DNA of 56,056 nucleotides from contig WELB01000054.1 of the NCBI GenBank assembly GCA_009602725.1, positions 262,342-318,397 of the forward strand, given 5' to 3'. Position 1 is the first letter of the stretch, and each line of letters opens with the position of its first letter. Below the pieces are notes generated by a model. The model saw only the letters and a list, made by a program, of their open reading frames with translations, did no database searches and was not told the origin of the DNA. Positions 55,139-56,056 of the stretch are shown in pieces. Source of the DNA: Spirogloea muscicola. Taxonomy: Eukaryota > Streptophyta > Zygnematophyceae > Spirogloeales > Spirogloeaceae. Both the position numbers and the translations under genes were made by a program.

Positions 55139-56056
55139 ATGGCAGGCAAGAAGGGTGCCAAGAAGCGAAAGGGATCGGCCGCAGCGGCCACCACCCCTGC
55201 GAGCGAGCGGTCGAATACCGTGGCCACCACCCCTGCAAGCGAGCGGCCGGATGCAGTGGCCACCACACCTGCGAGCGAGCGGCTGGATGTCCCGCTCGCA
55301 GCTATCGTGGGTGAGTCCACTGGTCCTAGCCGGCCGCAGCTGTTGGGCGACGGTGAACATGGCAGAGGGGCGCTCTTGGAGGCGGAAACCGACGCGGACG
55401 TGGATGAGAGCGAACCGGATCCGGGAGACGGTGTGGACATGGCACGCAATCAGGCGGTCATCTCTGCCATGGAAGTCCTATCGGCGGAGGTCCAGCGGCT
55501 CAAAGCTGAACGAAACGACCTTTGGCAGGAGTTGGATAAAGCAAAAGAAAGAATCGGGCAAGCTTCTATGCATTCCCACGAGGCAAGCGAAGTGCTAGCC
55601 TCGAACAGAGGGCTCGCTACTCTGAAACCGGCGAAACCAGATTTCTTTGCTGGCGACGGTGATGTCAGGGCATGGCTTTTCCAGATGGGCCAGTATCTTA
55701 CACTATCTAAGGTACCGATGGAGGAGAAACCAATTTTTGCCTCCACTTTTCTACGAGGGAATGCGGTCATCTGGTGGAGATCCATTGTGGAGTCGGAAGG
55801 AGGCGAATCGATCTCATGGAATGAATTTCAGACGAAGCTCAAGGCCCAATTTATGCCCATTGACCCCATCCGCATCGCAAGGGACAAGCTGGCGGTGCTT
55901 CGACAAATTGGATCAGTACAGGAGTATGTCCAGAGATTCCAGACTTTGCTTCTAGAGATCCCCGATGTCAGCGAAGTTGAAAAAAAGGACCGCTTTGTGC
56001 GGGGCCTCAGATTCAGCATCAAGAAGGAAGTGGACATCAGGGCACCGGAAACATTC
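55139..56056 (+). CDS. Ty3/gypsy-type gag polyprotein, N-terminal 306 codons
   Basis: Open from the ATG at 55139 to the end of the window without a stop. The N-terminus is basic (MAGKKGAKKRKGS) with three near-identical 12-residue repeats around ATTPASER. A short coiled coil follows (EVQRLKAERNDLWQELDKAK), then the retrotransposon gag domain: KPDFFAGDGDVRAWLFQMGQ, STFLRGNAVIWWRS, WNEFQTKLKAQFMPIDPIRI, ARDKLAVLRQIGSVQEYVQR and KKDRFVRGLR. No frame break in the visible part, so the element may be young. The zinc knuckle, protease and RT would lie beyond the window. Confidence 0.9.
   Translation, partial: MAGKKGAKKRKGSAAAATTPASERSNTVATTPASERPDAVATTPASERLDVPLAAIVGESTGPSRPQLLGDGEHGRGALLEAETDADVDESEPDPGDGVDMARNQAVISAMEVLSAEVQRLKAERNDLWQELDKAKERIGQASMHSHEASEVLASNRGLATLKPAKPDFFAGDGDVRAWLFQMGQYLTLSKVPMEEKPIFASTFLRGNAVIWWRSIVESEGGESISWNEFQTKLKAQFMPIDPIRIARDKLAVLRQIGSVQEYVQRFQTLLLEIPDVSEVEKKDRFVRGLRFSIKKEVDIRAPETF

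Noticed and set aside
1-56056. CRISPR arrays, bacterial operons or phage genes
   Set aside because: No regularly spaced repeats, no ribosome-binding pattern and introns throughout; the window is eukaryotic.
1-56056. tRNA or rRNA genes
   Set aside because: I did not recognise any cloverleaf or rRNA core by eye. A covariance search would be needed to exclude a tRNA gene.

Overview
Eukaryotic nuclear DNA, most probably from a green alga. Nearly every host gene has spliceosomal introns with GT-AG borders. The proteins are of green-lineage type: an acyl-CoA thioesterase fused to a cyclic-nucleotide-binding domain, a plant-type mitochondrial FAD-dependent glycerol-3-phosphate dehydrogenase, PEX4, a multi-membrane RING-H2 ligase, a ZFPL1 homologue and an FT/TFL1-type PEBP. 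Telomere-like/telo-box motifs of the TTTAGGG/TTAGGG kind and very GC-rich first exons with GGC/CCG tracts fit a chlorophyte, perhaps a trebouxiophyte; the exact lineage is inference.

Layout. 0-1.5 kb: debris of a non-LTR retrotransposon. 1.5-9.5 kb: folD (-) and the thioesterase (+) share a short bidirectional promoter, then an AT-richer stretch, then a five-exon gene (-) for a small secreted Cys-rich protein. 9.8-15.1 kb: a nest of 5'-truncated LINE copies in both orientations. 15.4-19.5 kb: an orphan last exon of a CULT-domain (cereblon-like) gene, a 5'-incomplete PEX4 (-) and the RING-H2 gene (+). 20-22.3 kb: more LINE, including a 572-codon 3' half. 23-28.6 kb: glycerol-3-phosphate dehydrogenase (+, ten exons) and a small Tim17-like membrane protein (-). 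28.9-29.8 kb: LINE fragments. 30.3-38.5 kb: a tandem AAA+ ATPase (-). 39.2-43.4 kb: a golgin-like coiled-coil protein (-) running into a 292-base gap. 43.7-47.4 kb: the most complete LINE (-), with two zinc fingers, reverse transcriptase and a restriction-like endonuclease. 47.5-48.8 kb: LINE debris. 49.0-51.5 kb: ZFPL1 (+). 52.6-53.6 kb: PEBP (-). 53.7-54.6 kb: LINE fragments, broken by a Ty3/gypsy-type LTR element whose gag runs off the end of the window.

The host genes are unrelated housekeeping functions: one-carbon metabolism, peroxisomal lipid turnover and peroxin recycling, mitochondrial glycerol phosphate oxidation, Golgi structure, ubiquitin ligation and AAA remodelling. What unifies the window is one LINE family. 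At least a dozen copies share the same C-terminus (about LLTRGY then stop) and the same 3' UTR, which carries a hairpin whose two arms change together between copies.

Gene models were joined by hand from reading frames, splice signals and phase. Models in which every exon phase agrees are glycerol-3-phosphate dehydrogenase, ZFPL1, PEBP, the secreted Cys-rich protein, the Tim17-like protein and RING exons 2-6. The 5' ends of the thioesterase, RING, PEX4, CULT and golgin genes are unresolved.
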